A stretch of DNA of 25,415 nucleotides from Rhodobacter sp. (GCA_013824045.1 PNND01000431.1:1-25415); one strand, 5' to 3'; shown: positions 8,420 through 16,698, numbered from the stretch's first letter. Notes: a model not told the origin generated them from the letters alone. Program-made: numbers and translations.

Positions 8420-9171
8420 TCTGCCGCCTCTGCAACCGGACGGCGGCCGTGGCCATGCACCAGAACAATCGCAAAGTAAGGGCAATCATCCGCATCGAGT
8501 TCGGCCAAAGACTGCAGTCGCTGCCCCGGCATTGTCCCGCGCTCGACCAGCCAGGCATCCGCCAACCGCCCAGCCGTCGCCAAAGCCCGCCGCACGCGCG
8601 GCAGGTTGCGCCCGGTCTTCATGATCGCCAACGCGTCCGAGCCTTTCATGTGCCGCACAAGATCATCCTCGGGCAGCGTGCCCATCAGCACCGTCAGCAC
8701 ATCATCGCCCCATGTGATCGGCTGACCTGTGGCATGCCAGCAACCCACCATGCCGGGAATGCCGGGGATTACATCAACCGGCACAACATCTTTCAGCCGA
8801 ACATAAAGATGCATGAAAGATCCGTAGAAAAAGGGGTCTCCCTCGCACAGGACAACCACCTCTTCGCCCGCCGCTGTCAGCGCCTGAAACCGCGCTGTCC
8901 ATTCGTCATAAAAGGCGGCGAGAAGCGCGTTATACTCGGGGCAGTCGAAGGGAATTTCGGTCGTGACCGGGTATTCCATTGCGTGTTCAATGACGCCGGG
9001 GGCAAGCATCCCGTCCACAATGCGCCGCGCCTGACCCTGCCGACCGGCCTTGCGGAAATAGGCGATGTGGTGAGCTGCCCGAATGATCCGGTCAGACCGG
9101 ACCGAGATCAGGTCCGGATCGCCCGGGCCAAGGCCTGCACAAATGATGCGTCCGACGGGGGCCATGGTCAT
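8416..9171 (-). CDS. cobI: Precorrin-2 C20-methyltransferase CobI
   Basis: CobI methylates C-20 of precorrin-2 to give precorrin-3A. The frame is open far upstream, but the ATG at 9171 forms an ATGA overlap with the cobH stop and gives 251 residues beginning MTMAPVGRIICAGLGPGDPD. An alternative ATG two codons in (9165) is equally compatible with the fold. The distinguishing CobI/CbiL features are visible: AGLGPGDPDLISVRSDRIIR, AYFRKAGRQGQAR, LCEGDPFFYGSFMHLYVRL and VIPGIPGMVGCWHATGQPIT. It is translationally coupled to both neighbours by overlapping stop and start codons. Confidence 0.95.
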   Translation of the reverse strand: MTMAPVGRIICAGLGPGDPDLISVRSDRIIRAAHHIAYFRKAGRQGQARRIVDGMLAPGVIEHAMEYPVTTEIPFDCPEYNALLAAFYDEWTARFQALTAAGEEVVVLCEGDPFFYGSFMHLYVRLKDVVPVDVIPGIPGMVGCWHATGQPITWGDDVLTVLMGTLPEDDLVRHMKGSDALAIMKTGRNLPRVRRALATAGRLADAWLVERGTMPGQRLQSLAELDADDCPYFAIVLVHGHGRRPVAEAAE

Positions 9172-9797
9172 TCCTTCCGGCTGGCAAGAGCGTTGACGGC
9201 AGCGACGGTGATGGCTGACCCCCCAAGCCGGCCCTGAACGATCACGGCAGGACACGGCGGCGCCGCCATCAGAGCATCTTTCGATTCCGCTGCCCCGATA
9301 AAGCCCACCGGACAGCCAATGATCGCGGCGGGGCGCGGGCAATCGGGATCTTCCAGCATGTTCAGAAGATGGAAAAGCGCAGTCGGCGCATTGCCTATGG
9401 CCACGATTGCACCCGCCAGATGCGGTCGCCACAATTCAACAGCCGCGGCCGAACGGGTGGTGCCGAGTTTCGCCGCCAATTCGGGAACCGAAGGGTCATG
9501 AAGCGTGCAGATCACCGCATTTCCGGCAGGCAGGCGGGGGCGGGTGATGCCCTCGGACACCATCCGCGCATCGCACAGAATGGGGGCGCCGGCTTCGAGT
9601 GCGGCCCGCGCCGCGACCGCCATGCCGGGAGTAAACTGGACGTAACGCTCCAACCCGACCATGCCGGCGGCGTGGATCATGCGGACGGCGACCACCTCTT
9701 CTTCCTGCGTGAAGCGGGCCAGATCGGCCTCGGCCCGGATCGTCGCGAAGGACTGGACGTAGATCGCTGCGCCATCGGTTTCGTAGAGATGCGGCAT
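9168..9797 (-). CDS. cobH: Precorrin-8X methylmutase CobH
   Basis: CobH moves the C-11 methyl group of precorrin-8X to C-12, giving hydrogenobyrinic acid. The 209-residue product matches the family length. The catalytic histidine is in VRMIHAAGM (H42), corresponding to the active-site His of characterised CobH/CbiC proteins. Other conserved stretches are ILCDARMVSEGI, AAIIGCPVGFIGAAESKDAL and the AVIVQGRLGGSAITVAAVNA end. The ATG at 9797 shares its first base with the last base of the cobG TGA (TGATG), and the stop overlaps cobI by ATGA. Confidence 0.96.
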   Translation of the reverse strand: MPHLYETDGAAIYVQSFATIRAEADLARFTQEEEVVAVRMIHAAGMVGLERYVQFTPGMAVAARAALEAGAPILCDARMVSEGITRPRLPAGNAVICTLHDPSVPELAAKLGTTRSAAAVELWRPHLAGAIVAIGNAPTALFHLLNMLEDPDCPRPAAIIGCPVGFIGAAESKDALMAAPPCPAVIVQGRLGGSAITVAAVNALASRKE

Positions 9798-10939
9798 CAG
9801 AACTGTCCTTTCAGATCAAGTGCATCGGAGGCCAAGCCCCGCACTTCGGGGGGATCAAAAGCGTGGCCATCGCGGATCAGGTCAAAGCCCGCGCCAGTGG
9901 CCACAAGGGTCAGATCGGCGCGGCCCGGATGGGCGCAGCCTTTGGCACAACCCGAGACATGCAGGCGCTTGCCAATTGGCACATCCAAAGCCAGCCTGGC
10001 CGCAAGGGCGCGCACTGGGGCATGCGCCTGCAAACAGGCGGGCGCGCCCGAGCAGGCCTCGACCCGGCGGATCGGATCAGCGGCGTCAAGAAGCAGCCCC
10101 GGCAGATCGGGCAACGCGCGCAGACCCTCGATCATGAGCATCCGCCAAGGCGTGATACGCAGGGCCCCAAGCGGGGCGAGCTGGGCCAGCGTTTCGGCCG
10201 CCATCTGGCCAAAGGCAAAGCCGACCAAGGCGCCGTTGGACACCAGCCCCGGCGCAGCGACAAACCGAGCGGCGGCAGGCGCGACACGGCCCGACAAAGC
10301 GCCTTGCGGCATGACGCCCTGACCAATCAGGGCTGACATCCGGCCACGGCCACCCGTCACACCACCGGCAGACACAAACCAATGTGCCAGCTCAATCGCC
10401 GCTTTGACGGCATCGCTTTCCGCCACTGGCGCGCCGAGCGTCGCTGCCTCGCAGCGGATCAGCATATCTCCGCCCTTGGCGCGTTCCAGCCGGATATCGC
10501 CCGCGATGCCGCCAAAAACCGGCGTGGGGCCAGTATCGACGACAAAACCGAACTTGCCCGGCAAGGGCGGCATTTGCGCCATTGCCGCCCCAAGTCGTGC
10601 GACCAAGGCATCGGTGCCCGCATCGGCAAAAGGAGTAACCAAGATGTTCCGCCGCGCCTCATCGCTGGCGTCCGCGTCAATCAGACCCAAGGCGCGCAGG
10701 TCGGCAATCAGGTCGGCATGCGCCGCCTCGCCAACACCGCGCAGCTGAAGATTGCCGCGCGCCGAAAGGTCGATCAGCCCATTGCCATACTTGCGCGCTG
10801 CCGCTGCAATGCCCGAAGCTTGCATCTGGGTCAGCCGCCCCCCCATCGGACGCACCCGCACCACCAGCCCGTCGCCCGACATCATCGGCCGCAGGGCACC
10901 GGGGCACCAGCCTTGCACCTGGAAGACCGGTTTGGTCAC
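9797..10939 (-). CDS. cobG: Precorrin-3B synthase CobG (siroheme/[4Fe-4S]-type)
   Basis: CobG oxidises precorrin-3A to precorrin-3B with molecular oxygen, the step that commits the cell to the aerobic route. I place the start at the GTG at 10939, which makes a GTGA overlap with the cobN stop and yields 380 residues beginning (M)TKPVFQVQGWCPGALRPMM. The longer ATG-started frame at 10987 would add 16 residues buried in cobN. The protein shows two nitrite/sulfite-reductase-like halves: a ferredoxin-like segment with ARGNLQLRG, then cysteine pairs CSGAPAC (about 293-299) and CAKGC (about 330-334) that would bind the iron-sulfur cluster. Some relatives (for example Rhodobacter capsulatus, by established literature) use the unrelated flavoprotein CobZ instead, so the presence of CobG is informative about lineage. 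Confidence 0.94.
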   Translation of the reverse strand: MTKPVFQVQGWCPGALRPMMSGDGLVVRVRPMGGRLTQMQASGIAAAARKYGNGLIDLSARGNLQLRGVGEAAHADLIADLRALGLIDADASDEARRNILVTPFADAGTDALVARLGAAMAQMPPLPGKFGFVVDTGPTPVFGGIAGDIRLERAKGGDMLIRCEAATLGAPVAESDAVKAAIELAHWFVSAGGVTGGRGRMSALIGQGVMPQGALSGRVAPAAARFVAAPGLVSNGALVGFAFGQMAAETLAQLAPLGALRITPWRMLMIEGLRALPDLPGLLLDAADPIRRVEACSGAPACLQAHAPVRALAARLALDVPIGKRLHVSGCAKGCAHPGRADLTLVATGAGFDLIRDGHAFDPPEVRGLASDALDLKGQF

Positions 10940-13900
10940 ATCCCGCCCTCCAAAGTGGCCGCAATCGAGTTGCGGCGCGTCACCCAAAGCCCGGCGTCGG
11001 CCAGGCGCTGAAACAGATCGCGCAATGCGGCAAGGGCAGCAGGATTTTCGCGCGCCATAAACGCCGTAAGATCGTCACGTCCAAGGGTGGCTTCGTGATA
11101 AAGGTCGAAAAGATGCGGCGGCACCACGCCTGCAAGATGGGCAAAGGCCGCCATGTGGTCAGCCGTTGCCGCAATCTCGGCCGCCCCCCGGAATCCGTGG
11201 GTCATCATGGCGTCGGCCCAGGCCGGATCGGCAGCTCGGGCGCGCACGACACGGGCGATTTCTTCGGTCATTGACCGCGCGCGGGGGCGGTCGGGTTGGG
11301 TAGCGTCAAGGTGGTAAAGGGCCGGCTTCGCGGCCCCCAAGCGGGCAAGGGCTGCAGCAAAGCCTGCCTCGTGGGCCGCGTAATCGGCGGCCAGCAGCAC
11401 ATCGCTTTCGGTCAGGTCCTGCGCGTGGACAAAGCTGTCGGCCCTGCGAAGCCGCGCCTCCAACCCGGCACGATCATCGCGGCTTTGACCGTCAAGGCCA
11501 ATCGCCCAGGACGAAGCGGCAAGCCACGCCTCGCCCGCCGCTGCCCGCGCCTCGGGTGTAAACGCGTCCAGCGCGACCCCCATCCCAAGCCCGTATTGAC
11601 CCGGTTTTGGCCCATAAACCCGCGCCGTGCGGGTGGCGTAAGGGTTATCGGCCGCCGTTTCTTCGCGGTCAGCCAGCATCGCGACCCCGGTTTCAAAAAG
11701 GGTCGCCAAACCCGGAAACACATCACGAAACAGGCCCGAGACCCGCAAAGTCACATCAATACGCGGCCGGTTCAGCAGGGTCAGCGGTACGACTTCGACC
11801 CCTGACACTCGGCCGGACCCGACATCCCAGACCGGTGCCAGGCCCGCCAGATGCAGCGCCATGGCGAATTCTTCGCCCGCCGTGCGCATGGTGGCGCTGC
11901 CCCAAAGATCGACCACAAGGCCCTGCGGCCAATCACCCTGATCCTGCAACGCCTTTCGCAACAGCTCTTCGGCAAGTTTGACGCCTTGGGTATGGGCGGC
12001 GCGACTGGGCACCGCCCTTGGGTCTACCGCGTAAAGATTGCGCCCCGTCGGCAGCACGTCCGACCGCCCGCGCGCCGGACTGCCCGCAGGGCCCGCCGCC
12101 ACGCGCTTTCCATCCAATGCCGCCATAAGCCCCGCGCGCTCTTCTGCTCCACAGGCACCTTGGCCGTAAATATGCAGACCCTCGCCGTATTGGCTTTCCT
12201 TGATGTCGCAAACGAAACGGTCGATCTGGGCGATGGCCTCTGCCGCACTGGCGCCGGGCAACAGGCCCAGATCATCCTCGACCCCGACACTTTTCGCCTC
12301 GGCCCGGATTTCTGAAATCAGCCGGGTGCGGCGCGCAGGGTCAAGCCCGTCAGCGGTGGAGTATTCGTCAAGTAACCGCTCCAACCCCCGGATTCCGCTG
12401 GGCAAGCTTGCCGCGCGAAGGGGTGGCGGCAGGTGACCCAGCGTCAGCGCGCCGATGCGGCGCTTGGCTTGGGCTGCCTCGCCGGGATCATTGACGATAA
12501 AGGGATAGATCACCGGCAGATCGGCGGTCAGAACCTCGGGCCAGCAGGTGTCCGACAGGGCGACAGACTTGCCCGGCAGCCATTCCAGTGTGCCATGCGC
12601 GCCCATATGGACCAGCGCCTGCAAGCCAAGCGACTGTAACATCAGGTAAAACGCCACATATCCGTGCCGCGGCACGCGGGCGAGATCGTGATAGTCACCG
12701 TCACGCGCGGCACGCTCTCCCCGTTCGGGTTGCAAGGCGATCAAGGCGTTTCCAGCCCAGGTCGCAGCAAAGCGAAAGCAGCCATTTTCGCAGATCGGAT
12801 CGTTTTCGGGGGCCCCCCAGGCTGCGTGAAGGTCTTGCTGTAGCTGTTCTGGCAGGTCGCAGAGCGCTTTGCGATACGCCGTCAAGGGCCAGTCGATTTT
12901 TTCTCGGCCAAGGGCGGCGGCAAACTTTTTTCCCGCCACCGCATAGCCCGCATCCGCCAGTTCCGTCAAAAGCGCTTCGGTTGAGGCCAAGGCATCAAGG
13001 CCGACGGCATGGGCCATTTGCCAATCTCGACCGGGATAGGTCGACAAAACCACGGCCAGCCGCCTTGCAACCCGCGGCGTCTCGGCCAGCCGCTGCCAAC
13101 CCTTGACCCGCGAAACCACGGCGGCCAGCCGGGCCTCGTCAGAGCGATGAGTAAAGCGGGAAAACTGCAGATCCGGGTCGCGCTTTCCGGGGGATTTGAA
13201 CGAAAGAAGGCCCGCAAAAAGCCTCCCGTCAACCTCGGGCAGCACGACGTGCATGGCCAGATCGGCCGGCGAAAGACCGCGGTCCGAAGCCAGCCAATCC
13301 CGCCGTCGGGTCGTTGTCAGCGCCACTTGAAAAACCGGGCACGTTGCGGCGTCAAAGGGCGTCGCGCCATCTTCCCCACGGGCAGAAAAGGCGGTGGCAT
13401 TGATGATGGCAAGTGGGGGGTTGGCGGCAAGCTGCGGGGCAAGCCAATCGGCAAAGCCGGGGGTTTTGAGCGAAGGGGCAAAGAGGCCAAAGGCGGCGAT
13501 CCCTTTGGCCCGGAAGGCGCGGATCAGGGCGTCCACCGGGTCAGTATCTGCTGACGTAAGGTAGCTGCGGTAAAAGCTGACAAGGACATGGGCCCCCTTG
13601 GGCGGGGCCGGAACCACGCCGTTGTCTGGATCGTAAAACCCCATATCGGGCAAGCGCTTGTCACCCAGAACCGGGCCCGCATAAAGCCCTGCAGCCAGTG
13701 CAAGCTGCGCAAGGGCAGCCTGCGCCGCCACAGCGCCGCCTGTGTCGCAAAGGGCCTGCAACCTCCGCAAAGTCGAGATCGGCAAGGTCGAGAGCGCATC
13801 AAGGTTTGGGTCCGGCCGTCCGTCGGCAGGCAACACAGCCAGCGCGATTCCCTTGCGCCGCGCCAGATCCTGGACCGATGCGATGCCATAGGGCCAATAG

Positions 13901-14172
13901 GCCTCGCCTCCGATCAGGCGGATCAGAATTGCCTTGGCCCCCGACAGGGTGCGTTCGATATAGGTATCGACGGAAACCGGGTGCTTCAGCGCGATGATGT
14001 TCTGCAGCCGCAGGGAAGGCAGTTTACGCTCAGCTCGGTGCCAGCCCGCCGCAAAAGCGCCAAGGTCACTGTCCGAAAACGACAAAACGACCAGATCGGC
14101 CGGATCCTGAGCGGGATCATAAGGCGCTTCGGCGGCTTCCAGGCCCTGGGTTTCGCGAAAGACGACGTGCAT
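10936..14172 (-). CDS. cobN: Aerobic cobaltochelatase large subunit CobN
   Basis: CobN is the large subunit of the ATP-dependent CobNST chelatase that inserts Co(II) into hydrogenobyrinic acid a,c-diamide. Starting at the ATG at 14172 gives 1078 residues beginning MHVVFRETQGLEAAEA, the usual CobN start; AGGG lies about 9 bases upstream. The most diagnostic stretch is HMGAHGTLEWLPGKSVALSD at about residues 522-541, shared with magnesium-chelatase subunit H. ENGCFRFAATWAGNALIAL and GLHIYGQG also fit. The length is slightly short of the longest CobN proteins but no domain is obviously missing. The partner ATPase subunits CobS and CobT are not in this window and must be encoded elsewhere. A 106-base gap (14173-14278) separates it from cobW; it holds only weak short hairpins (such as TCCCT-5-AGGGA) and could contain an internal promoter. 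Its stop overlaps the cobG GTG. Confidence 0.95.
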   Translation of the reverse strand: MHVVFRETQGLEAAEAPYDPAQDPADLVVLSFSDSDLGAFAAGWHRAERKLPSLRLQNIIALKHPVSVDTYIERTLSGAKAILIRLIGGEAYWPYGIASVQDLARRKGIALAVLPADGRPDPNLDALSTLPISTLRRLQALCDTGGAVAAQAALAQLALAAGLYAGPVLGDKRLPDMGFYDPDNGVVPAPPKGAHVLVSFYRSYLTSADTDPVDALIRAFRAKGIAAFGLFAPSLKTPGFADWLAPQLAANPPLAIINATAFSARGEDGATPFDAATCPVFQVALTTTRRRDWLASDRGLSPADLAMHVVLPEVDGRLFAGLLSFKSPGKRDPDLQFSRFTHRSDEARLAAVVSRVKGWQRLAETPRVARRLAVVLSTYPGRDWQMAHAVGLDALASTEALLTELADAGYAVAGKKFAAALGREKIDWPLTAYRKALCDLPEQLQQDLHAAWGAPENDPICENGCFRFAATWAGNALIALQPERGERAARDGDYHDLARVPRHGYVAFYLMLQSLGLQALVHMGAHGTLEWLPGKSVALSDTCWPEVLTADLPVIYPFIVNDPGEAAQAKRRIGALTLGHLPPPLRAASLPSGIRGLERLLDEYSTADGLDPARRTRLISEIRAEAKSVGVEDDLGLLPGASAAEAIAQIDRFVCDIKESQYGEGLHIYGQGACGAEERAGLMAALDGKRVAAGPAGSPARGRSDVLPTGRNLYAVDPRAVPSRAAHTQGVKLAEELLRKALQDQGDWPQGLVVDLWGSATMRTAGEEFAMALHLAGLAPVWDVGSGRVSGVEVVPLTLLNRPRIDVTLRVSGLFRDVFPGLATLFETGVAMLADREETAADNPYATRTARVYGPKPGQYGLGMGVALDAFTPEARAAAGEAWLAASSWAIGLDGQSRDDRAGLEARLRRADSFVHAQDLTESDVLLAADYAAHEAGFAAALARLGAAKPALYHLDATQPDRPRARSMTEEIARVVRARAADPAWADAMMTHGFRGAAEIAATADHMAAFAHLAGVVPPHLFDLYHEATLGRDDLTAFMARENPAALAALRDLFQRLADAGLWVTRRNSIAATLEGGM

Positions 14173-14278
14173 TGATGTGACCCTAGCCTTTCCCCTTGGG
14201 GACAGGACGGCAAGCCCACCCACCCCATCCCTTTGGCAGGGAAGATGACCGCCAATGGTTCAGGGCGCGGGTCACGGA

Positions 14279-15313
14279 TCAAGCACCCAGAACGGCGCGG
14301 ATGGCGGCCGGGTCGATATCGTGATGTTCGGCAATTACCACCAGCTGCGTTTGACGCGGAGAAGTACCCCAAGGCCGGTCAAACTGATGGCGCACGCGGG
14401 CGCCCACCGCTTGCACCAGCAAACGCATCGGCTTGCCCTGAACCGCGACATAACCTTTGACGCGCAGAACGTGCTGTTCGTCCGCCAACCGCTGGATGCG
14501 GGCGACAAGGTCTTCGATGTCGGCGATTTCGGGCAAATCAATCACCACGCTGTCAAAATCGTCATGCTCGTGGTCATCATGGCCGTCGTGATGGCTGGGG
14601 CGTGCAGCCAGATCATCCTCGGCAGCGGCGTTGAGCCCCAGAATGACACGCGGATCAATGGTGCCATCCGTGACGGTCAGAATGGGCAGCGCACGCGGCA
14701 GTTCCGACTCGATCAGCGCCCGCGCGGCGGCAATGCCAGCCTCGCCCGCAAGATCGGCCTTGGTCAAAAGGACAATGTCAGCGCAGGCGATCTGATCTTC
14801 GAACACCTCGGATAGGGGCGTCTCGTGGTCCAGACTGTCATCCGCGGCGCGCTGAGCATCGACCGCCGCAACATCGGGCGCAAACCGGCCAGCCGCCACC
14901 GCCTCGGCATCGGCAAGCGCCACTACCCCATCAACCGTAATGCGCGAGCGGATCGCAGGCCAATCAAAGGCCTTCAACAGCGGCTTGGGCAAGGCCAGAC
15001 CCGAGGTCTCGATCAAGATATGGTCGGGGCGCTGCGGCATGGCCATCAGGGCCTCGATCGTCGGGATGAAGTCATCGGCAACCGTGCAGCAGATGCAGCC
15101 GTTGGCCAGCTCTACAATGTTTTCCACCGGGCAATTGGCATCGGCACAGGATTTCAGAATATCGCCATCGACGCCCACGGTGCCGAATTCATTAACAAGA
15201 ATAGCCAACCGCTTGCCCTGCGGGTTCTGCATCAGGTGACGGATGAGCGTGGTCTTGCCCGAACCCAGAAAGCCGGTGATGACGGTTACGGGGATTTTGG
15301 TCAGATCGGTCAT
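14279..15313 (-). CDS. cobW: CobW, G3E-family metal-handling GTPase
   Basis: The 344-residue protein is a COG0523/G3E GTPase. It has a Walker A motif at residues 14-22 (GFLGSGKTT), the CxCC-type metal site GCICC at 72-76, ETSG at 102-105 and the guanine-specificity motif TKAD at 184-187. A histidine- and aspartate-rich loop (HHDGHDDHEHDDFD, 241-254) between the GTPase and the C-terminal CobW domain is a likely metal-binding region. CobW is needed for B12 synthesis in Pseudomonas denitrificans and is thought to supply cobalt to, or help assemble, the CobN chelatase, which is encoded next. The ATG at 15313 directly abuts the TGA of the DUF1636 gene. Operon position right after a cobalamin riboswitch and before cobN supports cobW over a zinc-homeostasis paralogue. 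Confidence 0.94.
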   Translation of the reverse strand: MTDLTKIPVTVITGFLGSGKTTLIRHLMQNPQGKRLAILVNEFGTVGVDGDILKSCADANCPVENIVELANGCICCTVADDFIPTIEALMAMPQRPDHILIETSGLALPKPLLKAFDWPAIRSRITVDGVVALADAEAVAAGRFAPDVAAVDAQRAADDSLDHETPLSEVFEDQIACADIVLLTKADLAGEAGIAAARALIESELPRALPILTVTDGTIDPRVILGLNAAAEDDLAARPSHHDGHDDHEHDDFDSVVIDLPEIADIEDLVARIQRLADEQHVLRVKGYVAVQGKPMRLLVQAVGARVRHQFDRPWGTSPRQTQLVVIAEHHDIDPAAIRAVLGA

Positions 15314-15682
15314 TCAAATCTCCATCGCGGGGAAAATCGGGGGAATCCGGGCAAGGCTTTGCTTGCGAAAGATGACGGGCCGGTCGCGCCATGGCACAAG
15401 ACCATCATCGGTGGCAGCATAAAGCCCCGCGCCGCGCAGGATTTCGGCCGCATCAGCCGCGGTCATCCGACCGTAGACATAAGACCATCCCCCAGGCTTG
15501 CTCAGCGCGATGGAACAGCCGTGATCGCAGGCGGAAAGACATTCCGCGGCCTTGATGGTGACGCCTTCCGGCGCGCCAGCGGCAAGAAGGCTTTCATGCA
15601 ACCGTTTGCCGGGACAGGCTTCGCCCTCGGGCACCGGTTGACCGGCGCGGCAGGTGGTGCAGACGTGCAGTACAGTGCCCAT
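15314..15682 (-). CDS. DUF1636-family cysteine-rich protein, ferredoxin-like
   Basis: This 122-residue protein begins MGTVLHVCTTCRAGQPVPEG when started at the ATG at 15682; a TTG five codons upstream is a less likely start. It carries cysteines at 8, 11, 23, 48, 52 and 56 (CTTC ... ACP ... AECLSACDHGC), a pattern like thioredoxin-fold [2Fe-2S] ferredoxins and typical of the DUF1636 family of predicted metal-binding proteins. Its TGA abuts the cobW ATG with no gap, and it is the first gene behind the cobalamin riboswitch, so its role is very probably tied to cobalt delivery or a redox step of corrin synthesis. That role is inference from context; no enzymatic function can be assigned from the sequence. 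Confidence 0.85.
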   Translation of the reverse strand: MGTVLHVCTTCRAGQPVPEGEACPGKRLHESLLAAGAPEGVTIKAAECLSACDHGCSIALSKPGGWSYVYGRMTAADAAEILRGAGLYAATDDGLVPWRDRPVIFRKQSLARIPPIFPAMEI

Positions 15683-15781
15683 ATTCGCGTCCCACAAGGC
15701 GCAAGGGGCGGGCCAACGGTTCGGGCATACATGCCCAATACCAGAAGGTTACGGAACACCCCGTCCGCGCGTTTCAATCGT

Positions 15782-15995
15782 GGCTCTGGCAGGTCTCCCG
15801 GCTTGCGGATATCGGGGCGCGGCGTCTGCCTTGCCCCGGCGCCCTGCCCGCCTTCCCGAACCTTGCGGCCAGTGGCATTGGACAGACCTTTCCGGTCACG
15901 GTCGCGGGGGCGGCTGCGCTTCGGAGTTGCAACGCAAGGCGTCGCAAATCCTGTCGCGTTCCCTTTTGGCCTGCCCTAAGACAGGTACCAGCGCC
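15782..15995 (-). promoter_or_regulatory. Cobalamin riboswitch upstream of the DUF1636-cobW-cobN operon
   Basis: Read on the minus strand, the leader holds the B12 box AAGCCGGGAGACCTGCC (15804-15788), a GCCACTGG block followed by GGGAAGGC, and a GGTACC ... AAAAGGGAA 5' region. This is the usual order of conserved blocks in an adenosylcobalamin aptamer. The closing helix P1 can form between GGCGCTGG (15995-15988) and CCAGAGCC (15789-15782) with one mismatch. About 100 bases separate the aptamer from the first ATG (15682). That leader can form a GGGCAT/ATGCCC hairpin near 15724-15737 that may belong to the expression platform. B12 should repress the 13-gene operon. Confidence 0.92.
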
Positions 15996-16003
15996 TATGC
16001 CTC

Positions 16004-16032
16004 CACCTGTGGCACATCGCAGGCGTTGTCAA
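16004..16032 (-). promoter_or_regulatory. Candidate promoter for the riboswitch-led corrinoid operon
   Basis: On the minus strand a perfect -35 hexamer TTGACA (16032-16027) is followed by ACGCCTG and, at 17 bases, by a poor -10 (CAGGTG). A start at about 15997 would coincide with the first base of the riboswitch. The same TTGACA-N-CGCC-Y-G pattern precedes the cbiM riboswitch. The -10 is weak, so this is a candidate only. Confidence 0.45.
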
Positions 16033-16047
16033 GGAAAAGGAAGCGCC

Positions 16048-16698
16048 ATGATGGATGACACAAACGACATCGCCGCCCCGACCAAGGGCGAGGGCGAGGA
16101 CCTTGCACGCCACGCCGCCAAGATGGCCAAGAAAAAGGCCGCGCGCGACAAGATCATGGCAGGAAAGTCTGGCGAAAAGGGGCTGGTGATCGTCCATACC
16201 GGAGCGGGCAAAGGCAAGTCGTCATCTGGTTTTGGGATGATTCTGCGATGCATTGCCCATGGCATGCCCTGCGCTGTCGTACAGTTCATCAAAGGCGCAT
16301 GGGACACGGGTGAACGCCGTCTTATCGAAGGAAACTTCAGCGGGCTGTGCCAATTTCATGCTATGGGCGAAGGCTTTACCTGGGAAACCCAGGACAAGAC
16401 CCGCGACATCGCCGCCGCGCGTGCCGGCTGGGAAAAAGCCAAAGAGCTGATCCGCGACCCTGCCATCCGCTTCGTGCTTTTGGACGAAATCAACATCGCG
16501 CTGCGATACGACTATCTGGACCTGGACGAGGTGCTGACCTTCCTGCGCGACGAAAAACCACCGCTGACCCATGTTTGCCTGACGGGGCGCAACGCCAAGG
16601 AAGCCCTGATCGAGGCCGCAGACCTTGCCACCGAGATGACGTTGTTAAAACACCCGTTCCGCTCGGGCATCAAGGGTCAGGCCGGGGTCGAGTTTTGA
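16048..16698 (+). CDS. cobO: Cob(I)yrinic acid a,c-diamide adenosyltransferase CobO (BtuR/CobA type)
   Basis: CobO transfers the 5'-deoxyadenosyl group of ATP to Co(I) corrinoids. Starting at the ATG at 16048 (AAGGA about 7 bases upstream) gives 216 residues; the ATG at 16051 is an equal alternative. The upstream extension from 15997 has no such site. The P-loop [17 protein letters not shown] sits at about residues 49-65, and VVQFIKGAW and [16 protein letters not shown] are further CobO-family hallmarks. The basic, lysine-rich N-terminus ([13 protein letters not shown]) is typical of the BtuR/CobO branch, not the PduO or EutT branches. It starts a two-gene + strand unit with cobQ, diverging from the DUF1636-cobW operon. 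Its promoter must lie across or inside the antisense riboswitch region. Confidence 0.95.
   Translation: MMDDTNDIAAPTKGEGEDLARHAAKMAKKKAARDKIMAGKSGEKGLVIVHTGAGKGKSSSGFGMILRCIAHGMPCAVVQFIKGAWDTGERRLIEGNFSGLCQFHAMGEGFTWETQDKTRDIAAARAGWEKAKELIRDPAIRFVLLDEINIALRYDYLDLDEVLTFLRDEKPPLTHVCLTGRNAKEALIEAADLATEMTLLKHPFRSGIKGQAGVEF

Noticed and set aside
9172..9432. 87-residue N-terminal extension of cobI
   Set aside because: It overlaps the cobH coding sequence and looks like shadow translation; the methylase fold starts just after 9171.
15782..15995. Riboswitch acting on the + strand for cobO
   Set aside because: The B12 box and all aptamer blocks read in the correct order only on the minus strand.
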